A DNA stretch of 43,557 nt from Armatimonadia bacterium. Lineage in GTDB: Bacteria; Armatimonadota; Zipacnadia; Zipacnadales; JABUFB01. The stretch lies in contig JBDKVB010000096.1 in assembly GCA_039679385.1 (NCBI GenBank), forward strand, positions 1-43,557, written 5' to 3'. Positions 29,359-41,033 of the stretch are shown one piece after another. The notes under the pieces are model-generated. The model had not been told where the DNA came from and made no database searches. It saw nothing but the letters and a program-made list of their open reading frames with translations. How positions within the stretch are numbered: the first letter of the stretch is position 1; each line of letters opens with the position of its first letter. The position numbers and the translations under genes are program-made.

Positions 29359-29712
29359 TCAAAGTCCTGATGCGCCCTCATTCCCAGCGCGCTTGGACTC
29401 TTGCGGGGGGGGGAGATTCTGCCTGCACAGCACCTCCAGCAGCGTCCCTACCGGAATCGCCAGACGCTCGACTCCATCGCGCCCCACCATCGTCTCCACC
29501 CGGAGGAGGGAGTTGAGGATGGCCTCCTCGGTGGTCTCGATGGTCGCGCGGAAGAGGCCGGAGAGACCTGTCTCGGCCACGAGGCCGCTACCCGTAGTGC
29601 GCTGCTCACCCCGCGCCGAGAGGCGGTTGCCGGTGGAGAAGGCGATGACGAAGTCCCCGCTGGCGTGGTCGGCGCTGCCACCGGCGATGGCAAGGATGAC
29701 GGGCTTTCGCAT
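29359..29712 (-). pseudogene. C-terminal remnant of a P1 (DmpA-type, family S58) peptidase
   Basis: The 117-residue frame carries only the C-terminal part of a P1-family aminopeptidase: SADHASGDFVIAFSTGNR, then SGLFRATIETTEEAILNSLL and VETMVGRDGVERLAIPVGTL. Full-length enzymes are about 330-380 residues. The self-processing Gly-Ser site with the nucleophile serine lies upstream of this part and is absent. Sequence before residue 1 does not resemble the family, and the divergent gene at 29864 is close by. GAGGTG six bases before the ATG could still allow translation of a fragment. A run of nine G at 29405-29413 lies within the last codons, so the exact C-terminus is doubtful. Confidence 0.75.
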
Positions 29713-29863
29713 GGTCCCACCTCGGCACGACAGGCCAGTCTCTCGGATGCGGGTCTCGACCACGGTGGTTCGGCCCCGGACAGGAATACCCTTCTCCCGG
29801 GTCGAATAGCGTACTCGTGCGGCGGACAGAGGTGAACACCTTCTCACACCCAAGAGGCTCCCT

Positions 29864-32254
29864 ATGCGAACTGTCGACTTGCTGGTTCTCTGTCTCGTGA
29901 TGGGCGTTGTCTCCCTCCTTTCTGCCGAGCCGGTCGTCCAACCCTTCACCCGCTACTACACCGGCAAGATTCTCCCGACGCCACAAGCGGTCACCTACAC
30001 TGAGGACCTGTGGCCGGTCGCCGACTGCAAAACGAAGACCGCGACCGCTTGCTTGCTTCTGTCGGCCAAGGCCTCGGAGGCGGAGAAGCTGGCAGCGGCG
30101 GAGATCGCCGCCCGCGTCAGCTACCTGTCCGGTGGCGTGACCGTGCCGATTGCCGTCGAGAACCAGCGCCCGAAGGCCGAGGTCTACCTTTGCCTTGGCG
30201 TCGTGGAGACCAGCCAGTTCCTCCAGCGACACCTGCGTATGTGTCGCGTCGAGCCGGTCACGCAGACGGAGGGCTACAGCATCTCTTTCTATGAGCACCA
30301 CCGGGGCCTGCGGGGTGTGTTCCTCGCCGGTCACGATCAGGCGGGCGCCTACTTCGCCGCCCAGAGTCTCGTCCAGCTTCTGGAGCGCGTCGGTGACAAG
30401 GTCGTGCTTCACGGCGCCCAGGTCCGCGACTGGCCGACCTACAAGCTGCGGTCCTTCAAGACCGGCGGAGACTGCAAGGCCGAGTCCGGCTCGCGACAGA
30501 TGGGCCTGTGGGCACCCTTCGCCAAGTTCAACTGCTACAACCTCTGCTACAGCACCCTGGGCCAGGACAAGTGGGTCGACCCGTCGCCCGAGTACCGCGA
30601 GCATGTGCGGATTCTGACCGAGCACCTGCGCTCCCGGGGCCTGGATTGCATGCCCTTCGTGAACCCCTACTATCTGTGGAAGGAACACATTGAGGTCTCC
30701 GACGAGGGCGACCTGCAGAAGCTCTTCGAGGCCTGCAAGATCGGTCTCGACGCCGGTGGCAAGCGAGTCATGCTGTGCCTGGACGACTTCGCCAGCGAGG
30801 GCGACAGCACGGGACCGAAGCTGTACCACGTGCGTAGCGAGAAGGACCGGGCACGCTGGGGCGATGATCTCGCGGCGGTCAACATCGCGATGATCAACGA
30901 CCTGTGGGGCCGCCTGCACAAGGCCTATCCCGACTGCCAACTCTACGTGGTCTTGCCCTACTACTGGGACCCCTCCGGCCACTACCGCGAAGGCGGCGAG
31001 GAGTACCTCAAGGAGGCCTCCGCGGGGATTGCGCCGGAGGTCCGCATCGTGTGGACAGGGCCCAGGGTTCGCTCGGCACAGATCACTGCCGCCGACGTGG
31101 ACCACTACCAGGGCCTCCTCAACGGACGCAAGGCGATGCTGTGGGATAACACCCTCTACATGCACCACACGCCGCCGCACTACTTCCTGGACACCTTCCA
31201 CACCAAGTACGCGGACAAGTTCTGGGAGCTCACCAGCGGCGAGGTGCACCTGAACGCGGGCAGTGGCGAAATCTACAAGTGCGGGCTGCTGGCAGCCGCC
31301 GACTACCTGTGGAACCCGGCCGCCTATGATCCCGAGACGTCGCTGCGAACCGCCATGGCCATGATTGCCGGGCCGGATCAGGTCGACCGTCTGATCGCCT
31401 TCCGCGACGCCTTCTACAAGGTCTACGACGAGCTTGCCCCGCAGCTTGGGAGCCCGTCGTCTTTCCTGGCGACAGCGAGAAAGATGACGAGCCAACCCTT
31501 CGATGCCGCGGAGGTGGAGTCGCTGGCCTCCACGCTGAACGCCGAAGTGACCCTCGCCGACGAAGTCGCTGCGTCTTGTCAGAACGCCGGAGTCGTCGCC
31601 GAGGTCCGCCAGCGGGTGGCCGGTCACCAGGCATACCGTGACGCCCTGACGGCCCTCAAGGGCCTGCCGCCGATGACCGAGGAGGATGCGGCGAACCTGA
31701 TCGTCAACCCGGGGGCGGAACAGGTGGCCGAGGGCAAGCCCGTCGGCTGGCAGACCTACACCGGCGCAGGTGGATGTGACCTGGTCTCGGCGGAGGGACG
31801 CAAGGGCGGTCGCTGCGGGAAGCTCGTGGCCAACAGGATGTACGAGTGGGGCGACGGCCGCACCTCGATCAACGTCGCGCTGATGCTCACCGGCAGCGAC
31901 GGCTTCACGGGAGCAAACGCGCCGCAGGTCCAGCCGATGCACCGTTACTACTACTCCTTCTGGCTCAAGGGCACGGCACCGCGAGTGGTCATCAGCTTTG
32001 TCACCTGGTCTGATCCCAAGAGCTCCAACAGCCGAGGCTCGGGTCTTGGCAAGACGGAGGCCTTCTCCGCCCCGGGGGAGTGGAAGTTCCTCTATGGCAG
32101 CTTCGTTGTGCCCGTCGGCGCCGTCCGGGGTGCGTTGAGGATCGGTCTCGACGGCTATGCGGAGCAGGGCGGCGGTCTGGGCGAGTTGTGCGTCGATGAC
32201 GTGTACCTGGGTCGCAGTCGGGCCCGGGCGCTGCAAGGAGCCGATAGTGAATGA
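29864..32254 (+). CDS. Secreted GH84-like glycosidase with C-terminal carbohydrate-binding-like domain
   Basis: A 796-residue exported protein. A signal peptide ([18 protein letters not shown]) is followed by a GH20b-type alpha/beta domain (about 25-185, with [19 protein letters not shown]), then a TIM barrel starting [10 protein letters not shown]. The pair D307-D308 in [12 protein letters not shown] matches the adjacent aspartates that GH84 beta-N-acetylglucosaminidases use for substrate-assisted catalysis. Later barrel landmarks are [19 protein letters not shown] and [11 protein letters not shown] helical part follows, and the last 170 residues look like a jelly-roll binding domain ([20 protein letters not shown]). 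It probably releases GlcNAc-type residues from glycans outside the cytoplasm. The stop overlaps the thiD start as ATGA. Confidence 0.88.
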   Translation: MRTVDLLVLCLVMGVVSLLSAEPVVQPFTRYYTGKILPTPQAVTYTEDLWPVADCKTKTATACLLLSAKASEAEKLAAAEIAARVSYLSGGVTVPIAVENQRPKAEVYLCLGVVETSQFLQRHLRMCRVEPVTQTEGYSISFYEHHRGLRGVFLAGHDQAGAYFAAQSLVQLLERVGDKVVLHGAQVRDWPTYKLRSFKTGGDCKAESGSRQMGLWAPFAKFNCYNLCYSTLGQDKWVDPSPEYREHVRILTEHLRSRGLDCMPFVNPYYLWKEHIEVSDEGDLQKLFEACKIGLDAGGKRVMLCLDDFASEGDSTGPKLYHVRSEKDRARWGDDLAAVNIAMINDLWGRLHKAYPDCQLYVVLPYYWDPSGHYREGGEEYLKEASAGIAPEVRIVWTGPRVRSAQITAADVDHYQGLLNGRKAMLWDNTLYMHHTPPHYFLDTFHTKYADKFWELTSGEVHLNAGSGEIYKCGLLAAADYLWNPAAYDPETSLRTAMAMIAGPDQVDRLIAFRDAFYKVYDELAPQLGSPSSFLATARKMTSQPFDAAEVESLASTLNAEVTLADEVAASCQNAGVVAEVRQRVAGHQAYRDALTALKGLPPMTEEDAANLIVNPGAEQVAEGKPVGWQTYTGAGGCDLVSAEGRKGGRCGKLVANRMYEWGDGRTSINVALMLTGSDGFTGANAPQVQPMHRYYYSFWLKGTAPRVVISFVTWSDPKSSNSRGSGLGKTEAFSAPGEWKFLYGSFVVPVGAVRGALRIGLDGYAEQGGGLGELCVDDVYLGRSRARALQGADSE

Positions 32255-33111
32255 GTACCGACCTTTCCAACTTGCCGCCCGCACAGCGGGCTGCCTCTCG
32301 TCCGGTGCCCGTGGCACTGACCATCGCCGGTTCCGACTCAGGGGGTGGCGCAGGAATCCAAGCCGACCTGAAGACCTTCACCGTGCTGGGTGTCTACGGG
32401 ATGAGCGCGATCACCGCCATCACCGTGCAGAACACCGAGGAGGTTCGCTGGTCGCAGGCGCTGAGCCCGGACCTGGTGACCGCCCAGATTGACGCGGTGA
32501 TGGACGACATCGGCTGTGACGCCGCCAAGACCGGGATGCTTGTGGATGCGCCGATCGTCTCTGCGGTGGCCGACCGAGTTCGTCTCTATGGCATCGCCAA
32601 TCTCGTAGTCGATCCGGTGATGATCGCCAAGAGCGGCGACGCCCTGCTTCAGGCGAGCGCACGCGAAGCGGTGCTGAAGGAACTGCTGCCGCTGGCCCGG
32701 GTGGTGACTCCAAACCTGCATGAGGCGGCGGCCCTCACGGGGCTGGAGGTGGAGGACCTGACAGGGATGCGGGAGGCTGCCCGGCGGATCGCACAGCACG
32801 GCCCGGAAGCGGTGATCGTCAAGGGCGGCCATCTGGACGACCGGCCGCTTGATCTTGTCTACCTGCGCGACACGGGCGAGGAAGTCCTCCTGGAGGGCCA
32901 ACGGTTCGACACCAAGAACACCCATGGCACGGGCTGCACCTTCTCCGCGGCAATCGCGGCGGGGCTTGCGAGCGGTCTTGCCCTGATCGAGGCCATCAAG
33001 CGGGCCAAGGAGTTCATCTCCCTGGCCATCGAGAATGGGCTGGAGCTGGGCCACGGCCATGGTCCCACCGGCCACATCGAGGCAGGTCGGCGTCTGGGCG
33101 GTTGCTCCTAG
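32251..33111 (+). CDS. thiD: Hydroxymethylpyrimidine/phosphomethylpyrimidine kinase
   Basis: A cytoplasmic kinase that phosphorylates HMP and then HMP-phosphate in thiamine synthesis. The 286 residues include [20 protein letters not shown] (24-43), [23 protein letters not shown] and [17 protein letters not shown], with the anion-hole GTGC of the ribokinase fold. About 15 extra residues precede the usual start of the family. The ATG overlaps the stop of the preceding gene as ATGA, so the two are coupled; this is an unexpected partner for a glycosidase. No TPP riboswitch was recognised nearby. Confidence 0.95.
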   Translation: MSTDLSNLPPAQRAASRPVPVALTIAGSDSGGGAGIQADLKTFTVLGVYGMSAITAITVQNTEEVRWSQALSPDLVTAQIDAVMDDIGCDAAKTGMLVDAPIVSAVADRVRLYGIANLVVDPVMIAKSGDALLQASAREAVLKELLPLARVVTPNLHEAAALTGLEVEDLTGMREAARRIAQHGPEAVIVKGGHLDDRPLDLVYLRDTGEEVLLEGQRFDTKNTHGTGCTFSAAIAAGLASGLALIEAIKRAKEFISLAIENGLELGHGHGPTGHIEAGRRLGGCS

Positions 33112-33205
33112 CCCTGGACGGCAATACCACAAGACTCCTGCGCGGGTCGCATCGGACGGCCGGACGCACCTGCCGCGCACTTTGGATTCTGAGGAGGCCC
33201 TGGCG

Positions 33206-34129
33206 ATGCTGTTGCTCAAGAAGTTCCTCCGCCGCGCGATTGTGGCGGTCATCGGCCTTGCCCTGCTCTTCGGCATCGGCTACTACGGAAACTGGCCCTT
33301 CTTCCTGGGAATCGTGCTCCTGACCATCGTCGCCTTGAGCGAGTACTACTCGGCGCTGCAGGCCAAGGATATACGCCCGAGTGTGGGACTGGGCTGGATC
33401 TGCGCCGTGCTCATGCTGTTGGTGACCGAGCGTGGCGAACTGATCGGAGCCGCCTCCGGGGCGTCCAACGTCGTCACCGGTCCGGCGGCCATGAACGCCT
33501 TGCAGTACATCCTCATCATCCTGTTCGCCTGCGTCACACTCTCGCTGATCGCCCAGTTCGGCAACCGTCCCGGTCAGTCGGCAGTGGCAAACTCGGCCGC
33601 GACCGTCTTCGGCGTGGTCTACATCGGGCTGCTGATGTCCTTCGTGCTGCGAATGCGCTACCTGGATGTTCCTACGATGGTCGGCAACGCCGAAGCAGGT
33701 GAGTTCGCCAAGCGCATGGGTGGCCTGCTGCTGGTGATGGTGCCGGTCTGGGCCTCGGACACCTTCGCCTACCTGGCCGGCGGCCTCCTCGGCAAGCACA
33801 AGCTGGCACCCCGCATCAGCCCGAACAAGACGGTGGAGGGCGGTGTGGCGGGTCTGATTGCAGCGATCCTTGGAGCCCTGGCAATGGGGGCGTGGCTTGG
33901 CCTGGGGATGGGGCACTCCCTGCTTCTGGGGCTGACGATGGGGATCCTGGGACCCCTCGGCGACCTGGGCAAGTCGGTGCTGAAGCGTGACCTGGGGATC
34001 AAGGACTTCGGCGCGGCCTTCGGCCCCCATGGCGGAGTTCTGGACCGCTTCGACGCCATCCTGTTCTGCATGCCCCTGGTCTACTGGTACCTGTGGGCGG
34101 TCTTCCTCAAGGTGCCCTCTGCGGGTTAG
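33206..34129 (+). CDS. cdsA: Phosphatidate cytidylyltransferase
   Basis: An integral membrane enzyme making CDP-diacylglycerol from CTP and phosphatidic acid, for phospholipid synthesis. The 307-residue protein has about eight hydrophobic segments, RISPNKTVEGGVAG and the family signature GDLGKSVLKRDLGIKDFG followed by GPHGGVLDRFDAIL. Most members read PGHGG where this one reads GPHGG, a small deviation. The start at 33206 is fixed by GAGGAGG at 33191-33197; the frame is open further 5' into thiD. It follows thiD by 94 bases and is followed by a terminator. Confidence 0.93.
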   Translation: MLLLKKFLRRAIVAVIGLALLFGIGYYGNWPFFLGIVLLTIVALSEYYSALQAKDIRPSVGLGWICAVLMLLVTERGELIGAASGASNVVTGPAAMNALQYILIILFACVTLSLIAQFGNRPGQSAVANSAATVFGVVYIGLLMSFVLRMRYLDVPTMVGNAEAGEFAKRMGGLLLVMVPVWASDTFAYLAGGLLGKHKLAPRISPNKTVEGGVAGLIAAILGALAMGAWLGLGMGHSLLLGLTMGILGPLGDLGKSVLKRDLGIKDFGAAFGPHGGVLDRFDAILFCMPLVYWYLWAVFLKVPSAG

Positions 34130-34150
34130 GCAGTCTCAGCCGGAAACGAG

Positions 34151-34208
34151 AAGCCGGACAGAAGGCCGCTTCGGGACATCCTCGAAGGGCTCTCCTGTCC
34201 GGCTTTTG
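34151..34208. terminator. Long-stem terminator after cdsA
   Basis: AAGCCGGACAG (34151-34161) pairs with CTGTCCGGCTT (34195-34205), followed by TTGCG. Inside the loop a second stem, CTTCG with CGAAG (34169-34186), can form. It separates cdsA from the convergent DUF6785 gene. Confidence 0.75.
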
Positions 34209-34246
34209 CGTGGCTGACTACGGTCAGGGACCTGTACTGCGGCTGT

Positions 34247-36229
34247 CTAGGGCCACGGGAAGCTGGGCGCCTGGGTGTGGAAGATGCAGCTCACCAGGGT
34301 CCAGAACACCGCCATCGTGAACTCCCCGAAGATCAACCCCAGGAACACCGGCCGGGCCTTGCGGTAGGTGCCGATGCCGCCATAGCGCATGATCACCGTC
34401 TTGACGATCCACGCTATCAGCATCGGGAACCAGAAGACCGTCGTGGTCCAGGAGCAGGAAAGGGCATAGCCCAGCGGGTTGAGTGGCCACCACACGAAGC
34501 TGCGCCGCAGCAGCGACAGCACCAGGGTGACACCGAGCCCGACGGCGCTCCACACCGGCGCAACCCAGGTGAAGCTCTCCTGGCCGGTCATGAAGGGGTA
34601 GTTCTCGCGCCAGAAGGCCACGGAGTTCGACCGGTAGGTATACGAGTACATGGTCACGGCGCCCCGCTGGTAGGGCAGGTAGATGCTCAGCAGTCCGGAC
34701 AACACCACGGAGACGACAATGGCGAGCACGAACACGCCGAGCAGCGAGCGCCGGCGCATCCCGACTTCATCGGCCATCTTCTGCCCGTCGAGGAAGCCCG
34801 TCAGGGTCAGGCCGCGCAGGTCACGAGTGAACAGGCAGTCGGTGAAGGCCAGGGAGGTCAGGCTGCGAGGCCCGATGCTCCGCTTGTGCGTGAAGAGCCC
34901 GATGACATCCAGCGGAGTGAAGGAGCCCTCCGTCATAGGCATCCCGGCCTCGGCTGTGCTCCGGGCCATGACGATGGCTTCCACAAAGATGTAGATCCCG
35001 AACTGGACGACGGAGACCCACAGTGAAGACCCGGTCGCGCCACTGAAGGCGAGGATTCCGACCAGCGCCAGACCCAGCACCGCCAGCGCCACCGGATAGG
35101 GCATCAGCTCGTCGTGGTCGCCGCGGTCGTGGCGGCGCATCGCGGAGGCAAACATCGCCTTGATCCGCGGCCAAGAGGCATAGGCCATGTACCCGACCAG
35201 CCCGAAGAAGGCGCCGACCGTCTGGTACCCCACGAACTGGGTGACTCCCACGTGAGGCATCGGCCGGACCAGCACGCCGAAGCTGGAGCCGATCAGCACC
35301 TGTACCCGCGCCAGGATGTAGAACAGCCACAGGCTCAGCAGAATCTCGGTGGGCAAGAGGTAGAAGAACCCCACGGCCGCAAAGGAGAAGAACATGGTGG
35401 TGTAGCCAAGGTCGCTCCAGGGCTTGCCCTTGAGGAATTGGTTCACCGAGAGCTGCGTCATGACTTGCGGTACCGAGGGGTAGATCTGGTGCAGGCCGTT
35501 GAGGCCGAAGATGATCATGGGGACCGCGAAACCGATCCAGACCAGCTTGTTGCGCAAAAAGTCGCGAGCATCCCCTGTGACCCCGGGGCGGTTGCTGGTG
35601 TGGCCGATCATCTCCAGCGGAAGCTGCACCAGTGGGAAGGACAAGAGCTCGTGGTCGGCCCACAGCCGCTGCAGGAAGGTGGAGAGGGCCAGGAAGGCGG
35701 CGTAGACCATGCCGACCAGACTGAGCCACGCCAGGGTCGGGACGATCCAGAGGTTCCAGGGCACCGGCGTCCCCGGCTTGAGGCCCTCATAGAACCCGAC
35801 CGATACATCCTGCAGCGCCCCACCCTTCACATCCCAGGGCACCATCCACTGCTTGATGTGCGGGAAGAACACGTCCTCCCACTTGCTCGCAGGGGTAGCG
35901 TAGTAGTTCATCGCCACCTGCATCGGGATCAGGTCTTCCATGAGACCGCGCGAGGTGATCATGGCGGCCATGAGCATCATGCAGTAGACGACCACCATCT
36001 CAGGGGGGGTCAGAGGCAAGCGCGGCGAGATGCGGGCCAGCAGCTTGTTGAGGAGGGCGAAGAGGAACAGCAGTGCCACGACGACCGGAGGCAACTGCAG
36101 AAAACCAATCATGATCGTGCCGGTGACCAGTTCGGCCCAGGCGACGATGAAGACGGTGGCGGCAATCGCGAGTAGGCCGGCGATTATCGCCCGAGGGGTG
36201 ACGGCGCGAGAGAAAGTGCTTCGCCTCAA
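34247..36229 (-). CDS. DUF6785-type polytopic membrane protein
   Basis: A 660-residue membrane protein with about a dozen hydrophobic segments and no known function. Landmarks are PLTPPEMVVVYCMMLMAA in the second or third segment, MNYYATPASKWEDVFFPHI, LWADHELLSFPLVQLPLEM and, in the C-terminal part, NPLGYALSCSWTTTVFWFPM. I recognise this pattern from DUF6785/DUF6784 proteins, frequent in Armatimonadota and Planctomycetota; a transport role is plausible but unproven. The start is TTG at 36229 with GGGAGAC five bases upstream; the nearby ATG is followed at once by a stop. It is the only gene on its transcript as far as can be seen. Confidence 0.8.
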   Translation of the reverse strand: MRRSTFSRAVTPRAIIAGLLAIAATVFIVAWAELVTGTIMIGFLQLPPVVVALLFLFALLNKLLARISPRLPLTPPEMVVVYCMMLMAAMITSRGLMEDLIPMQVAMNYYATPASKWEDVFFPHIKQWMVPWDVKGGALQDVSVGFYEGLKPGTPVPWNLWIVPTLAWLSLVGMVYAAFLALSTFLQRLWADHELLSFPLVQLPLEMIGHTSNRPGVTGDARDFLRNKLVWIGFAVPMIIFGLNGLHQIYPSVPQVMTQLSVNQFLKGKPWSDLGYTTMFFSFAAVGFFYLLPTEILLSLWLFYILARVQVLIGSSFGVLVRPMPHVGVTQFVGYQTVGAFFGLVGYMAYASWPRIKAMFASAMRRHDRGDHDELMPYPVALAVLGLALVGILAFSGATGSSLWVSVVQFGIYIFVEAIVMARSTAEAGMPMTEGSFTPLDVIGLFTHKRSIGPRSLTSLAFTDCLFTRDLRGLTLTGFLDGQKMADEVGMRRRSLLGVFVLAIVVSVVLSGLLSIYLPYQRGAVTMYSYTYRSNSVAFWRENYPFMTGQESFTWVAPVWSAVGLGVTLVLSLLRRSFVWWPLNPLGYALSCSWTTTVFWFPMLIAWIVKTVIMRYGGIGTYRKARPVFLGLIFGEFTMAVFWTLVSCIFHTQAPSFPWP

Positions 36230-36362
36230 GTCATGTCTCCCGAATCGCGTTGGTGGGGCCGCAGATCGTGCCCCACCTGTAGTCTGTTGGTTACCTCGTC
36301 TTGGGGTCTGTCGGATCCTGGGCCGAGCGGCAGGCCAAGACGCTCCAGCCGCCCCGCGGGGA

Positions 36363-38583
<2,221 letters not shown>

Positions 38584-38591
38584 CGAGATAC

Positions 38592-39224
38592 TCAGCGTTC
38601 TGAAGAGGGCGAGATCGGAGTAACGCCCGTGGAGCCATCACGTACAGCCTGGAGCAGGCACCCCATCGCACTCAGCAATCTGCGGAAAGAGCGGCAGTTC
38701 TCTTCCGCGAGTGACAGATTGAGCTCTGCAGACAGCCGCGCCTGGTCGATCGTCTCTTTGTAGGCACGCCCGGGCCCCATCATCTCGGTGAGAAGACCCT
38801 TGGGGTTGCGTACCCCCTCAACGTCCGCAGGCACCTTGACACGATCCGCACGGGGGAGCCGATCCTTCATCTCGGAAGCGCTAGCCAGCAACCACGCCTC
38901 GTACTCGCACCGAGCAACGACAACTGCGAGAGGGTACGGCAGGCTGCAGGCCAGCGCACGCCCCGCCAGTTCCCAAGCAAGGTCCTTCGGGCAGTCTTCA
39001 TCGGCATCCAAGAGAACCAGGAGGCCCCGGCATTGCCCGCCCTTCGCGCGCGCATACCCCAGGTACTTGCCGTACTCCCCAAGGAGCTTCGTTCTTCCGT
39101 GAGCGACCAAGGGCCTGCCTACCTGGATACCAAGCGCGTCCGGGTAGTACGCCTGGATGATCCGCCGCAGCAACACAGGCACTGCAGCCGCGTCACCATC
39201 GCCCTCGACCAGCGGGACGATCAA
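38592..39224 (-). CDS. DUF4276 (TOPRIM-like) protein, partner of the upstream ATPase
   Basis: A 210-residue protein of the DUF4276 type. The metal-binding residues expected of a TOPRIM-like nuclease are visible: E7 in PLVEGDGD, D73 and D75 in LLDADED, and E107/E109 in CEYEAWLLAS. The C-terminal part carries NCRSFRRLLSAMGCLL, typical of the family. The start is TTG at 39224, whose TTGA overlaps the ATPase stop, so translation is coupled. ATPase/TOPRIM-like pairs are a recurring build in antiphage defence (PARIS, OLD and Gabija are relatives in design). Inferred role: nuclease effector released or activated by the ATPase. Which known system it belongs to, if any, is not clear. Confidence 0.82.
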   Translation of the reverse strand: MIVPLVEGDGDAAAVPVLLRRIIQAYYPDALGIQVGRPLVAHGRTKLLGEYGKYLGYARAKGGQCRGLLVLLDADEDCPKDLAWELAGRALACSLPYPLAVVVARCEYEAWLLASASEMKDRLPRADRVKVPADVEGVRNPKGLLTEMMGPGRAYKETIDQARLSAELNLSLAEENCRSFRRLLSAMGCLLQAVRDGSTGVTPISPSSER

Positions 39225-40390
39225 GACTGCACCCCACCACGGTCGGTGTAGAGCCCCTCGATGCGGAGCAGATCGCCGCCCGAGAAGAGGTCCTGCTCGA
39301 TCGCTGCGCGTTGGGCGCTATCGATGAGACCAATATGTGTAGACCCGTCAATCACCTCAACAGCCCGCAACTCATCGGCGCCGAAGCGCGACAGGAGGTC
39401 GGGGCTGTGAGTGGTGAGAAGCACCTGTGTACCTCGTGCCTGAGCCGCTTCGCGGACCACGTCGCTCAACACACCGAGCGCGCCCGGATGGATGTGCAGT
39501 TCCGGCTCCTCGATTGCCAGGAAGGACGGACTCGGCACTTGGTAGAGGGCCGTCAGCAGCCCCAGCATCCGGAGGGTCCCGTCCGATTCCTGCGAGGCAT
39601 CAAAGGTGCACGTGCCGCCGCCCGCAAGCTCATGGTCGAAGGTCAGGAGGAGGTATCCTCCTCCGCCACCGATGCCGGCCTGCTGGACATCAATCCCCAG
39701 AAGGCCTTCTACGGCGACCGATAGGGCGGCACTGATCTCCTTGAGTACCTGAGGCTTGCGCTCTTTCAGGTCCCACAGCAGCGATGCGAGGTTCTCGCCG
39801 TGCTCCGCCAGCGGGTACTCCTGAGCGAGTTTCTGGGGCTCGCGCACCTCGTTCGGGAGAATCGAGCAGAAACTTAGCCTGGAGAGGTGCCTCCCGACGG
39901 TCCACGCCGACCCGACGAGTGGAGTTGTCAGCAGCAGAGCTGTCGACGAAATGAGCGCCTCGTCTAGGCGCACCGTGCCCTTGCCCTCGATGTGCACTAC
40001 CTTCCCGTCTGACACCTCGTACTCCGCATTTCGGTCACCTCCGCCCGTCCCTTTGAAGGCCTCCCTTTTGACCCGGAACCCGCCGCCACGCTGACTGCCC
40101 AACTCGATGGTGTACTCATAGGAGACAGAGGGCGCTGGGAGCCTGCCCTCGACGGCGATCATGACGTCTCGCGGCCTGCCCTTGGACCATCGGCGCAGGG
40201 CCCCGATGCCTTTGCGCTTCATGACGGCCGCCTCGAGGCCAAGGTTGACGGCATCGGAAAGGAACCTCAGAGCGTCCACGAAGTTGCTCTTGCCCGAGCC
40301 GTTGCGACCGGCAAGCACGGTCACGGGTCCCAGGTTCACGTCGACCTCGGCGAGGCTTCGGTAGTTGCGGATCTGGACCCGCTGGATCAT
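39221..40390 (-). CDS. AAA ATPase (AAA_15/AAA_21, RecF/SMC-like)
   Basis: The 389-residue ABC-type ATPase begins MIQRVQIRNYRSLAEVDV. It shows Walker A GRNGSGKSN (28-36), an ABC-like signature ASQESDGTLRML (265-276), Walker B FLAIEEPELHIHPG (290-303) and the H-loop TTHSPDLLSRFG (326-337). The region between holds the middle insertion normal for this class; no nuclease domain is fused, unlike OLD proteins. The start at 40390 has GGGGAG seven bases upstream. It is the first gene of a run with DUF4276, queA and tgt. Such ATPases act as sensors or switches for a paired toxin or nuclease; here that would be the DUF4276 protein. Defence function is inferred. Confidence 0.88.
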   Translation of the reverse strand: MIQRVQIRNYRSLAEVDVNLGPVTVLAGRNGSGKSNFVDALRFLSDAVNLGLEAAVMKRKGIGALRRWSKGRPRDVMIAVEGRLPAPSVSYEYTIELGSQRGGGFRVKREAFKGTGGGDRNAEYEVSDGKVVHIEGKGTVRLDEALISSTALLLTTPLVGSAWTVGRHLSRLSFCSILPNEVREPQKLAQEYPLAEHGENLASLLWDLKERKPQVLKEISAALSVAVEGLLGIDVQQAGIGGGGGYLLLTFDHELAGGGTCTFDASQESDGTLRMLGLLTALYQVPSPSFLAIEEPELHIHPGALGVLSDVVREAAQARGTQVLLTTHSPDLLSRFGADELRAVEVIDGSTHIGLIDSAQRAAIEQDLFSGGDLLRIEGLYTDRGGVQS

Positions 40391-40458
40391 CTTGAGGCTC
40401 CCCGGCAGCCAATCACGCAGGTGAGGCGTCCCTCGCCGTCGAACCCGGCATGGATACC

Positions 40459-40487
40459 ATTTTAGCCCATTTCCGCCCTTCTGAAAA
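40459..40487 (-). promoter_or_regulatory. Candidate promoter for the ATPase-DUF4276-queA-tgt operon
   Basis: On the minus strand, TTTTCA (40482-40487) and TAAAAT (40459-40464) are separated by 17 bases. The -10 box matches 5 of 6 and the -35 box 4 of 6. The predicted transcript start is about 60 bases before the ATPase start codon. No comparable internal promoter was noticed before queA. Confidence 0.45.
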
Positions 40488-40529
40488 GTGTGGCGGCCCC
40501 GGCCCAACCGTGGAGGAGGAAACCTCGAT

Positions 40530-41033
40530 ATGCCCGCTGAGGACAAGGCCCGAATGGAGACCATCCTGCGCCGTGAGGTCATCGGTCATCTCGCCATGAC
40601 CGACGGCGACGAGCTGTACATGGTCCCTCTGAACTACACCTACCACGAGGGCCGCATCCTGTTCCACTGCTCCCTGGAGGGCCACAAGCTCGACATGATC
40701 CGCCGTAACCCGCGGGTGTGCTTCGAGGTCTGCCACCAGTATGCCGACCCCGCTGAGCACGGGCCGGAAGGCTGCGATGCACCCTTCGATAGCGTCCTGT
40801 GCTGGGGGACCGCGCGGATCATCGACGACCTCGACGAGCGCAAGGTAGTCCTGGACGCCTTCCAGGCCCGCTACCCGAAGCCCGAGGGTGGTCCGCGTGG
40901 AGGAGTGCCGATGGAGCGGGTCAAGCGCTGCGGCGCCGTCGTGATACAGGTTGAGCGCATGACCGGCCGCTACTGGGCGGGCAAGGTTCAGGAGAACTGG
41001 GAATGGGCTTCGGAGTCGGAAGGAGCCCGTTGA
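40530..41033 (+). CDS. Pyridoxamine 5'-phosphate oxidase-like flavin-binding protein (NimA type)
   Basis: A 167-residue split-barrel protein, probably binding FMN and reducing or sequestering small molecules in the cytoplasm. It shows HLAMTDGDELYMVPLNYTY, GRILFHCSLEGHKLDMIRRN and PRVCFEVCHQY, the Pyridox_oxase_2/NimA pattern. The start at 40530 follows GGAGGAGG by about 10 bases. Its stop overlaps the next start by one base (TGATG), so the two genes are coupled. Nitroimidazole resistance is known for some relatives but cannot be inferred here. Confidence 0.88.
   Translation: MPAEDKARMETILRREVIGHLAMTDGDELYMVPLNYTYHEGRILFHCSLEGHKLDMIRRNPRVCFEVCHQYADPAEHGPEGCDAPFDSVLCWGTARIIDDLDERKVVLDAFQARYPKPEGGPRGGVPMERVKRCGAVVIQVERMTGRYWAGKVQENWEWASESEGAR

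Noticed and set aside
29606-32317. Very long minus-strand open frame opposite the GH84-like gene
   Set aside because: It is antisense to a protein with a signal peptide and GH84 landmarks, and its own translation has no recognisable motif; high GC commonly leaves such frames open.
38592-40390. Assignment of the ATPase/DUF4276 pair to PARIS, OLD or Gabija
   Set aside because: The ATPase has no fused nuclease and the partner is DUF4276 rather than DUF4435 or a UvrD-like helicase.
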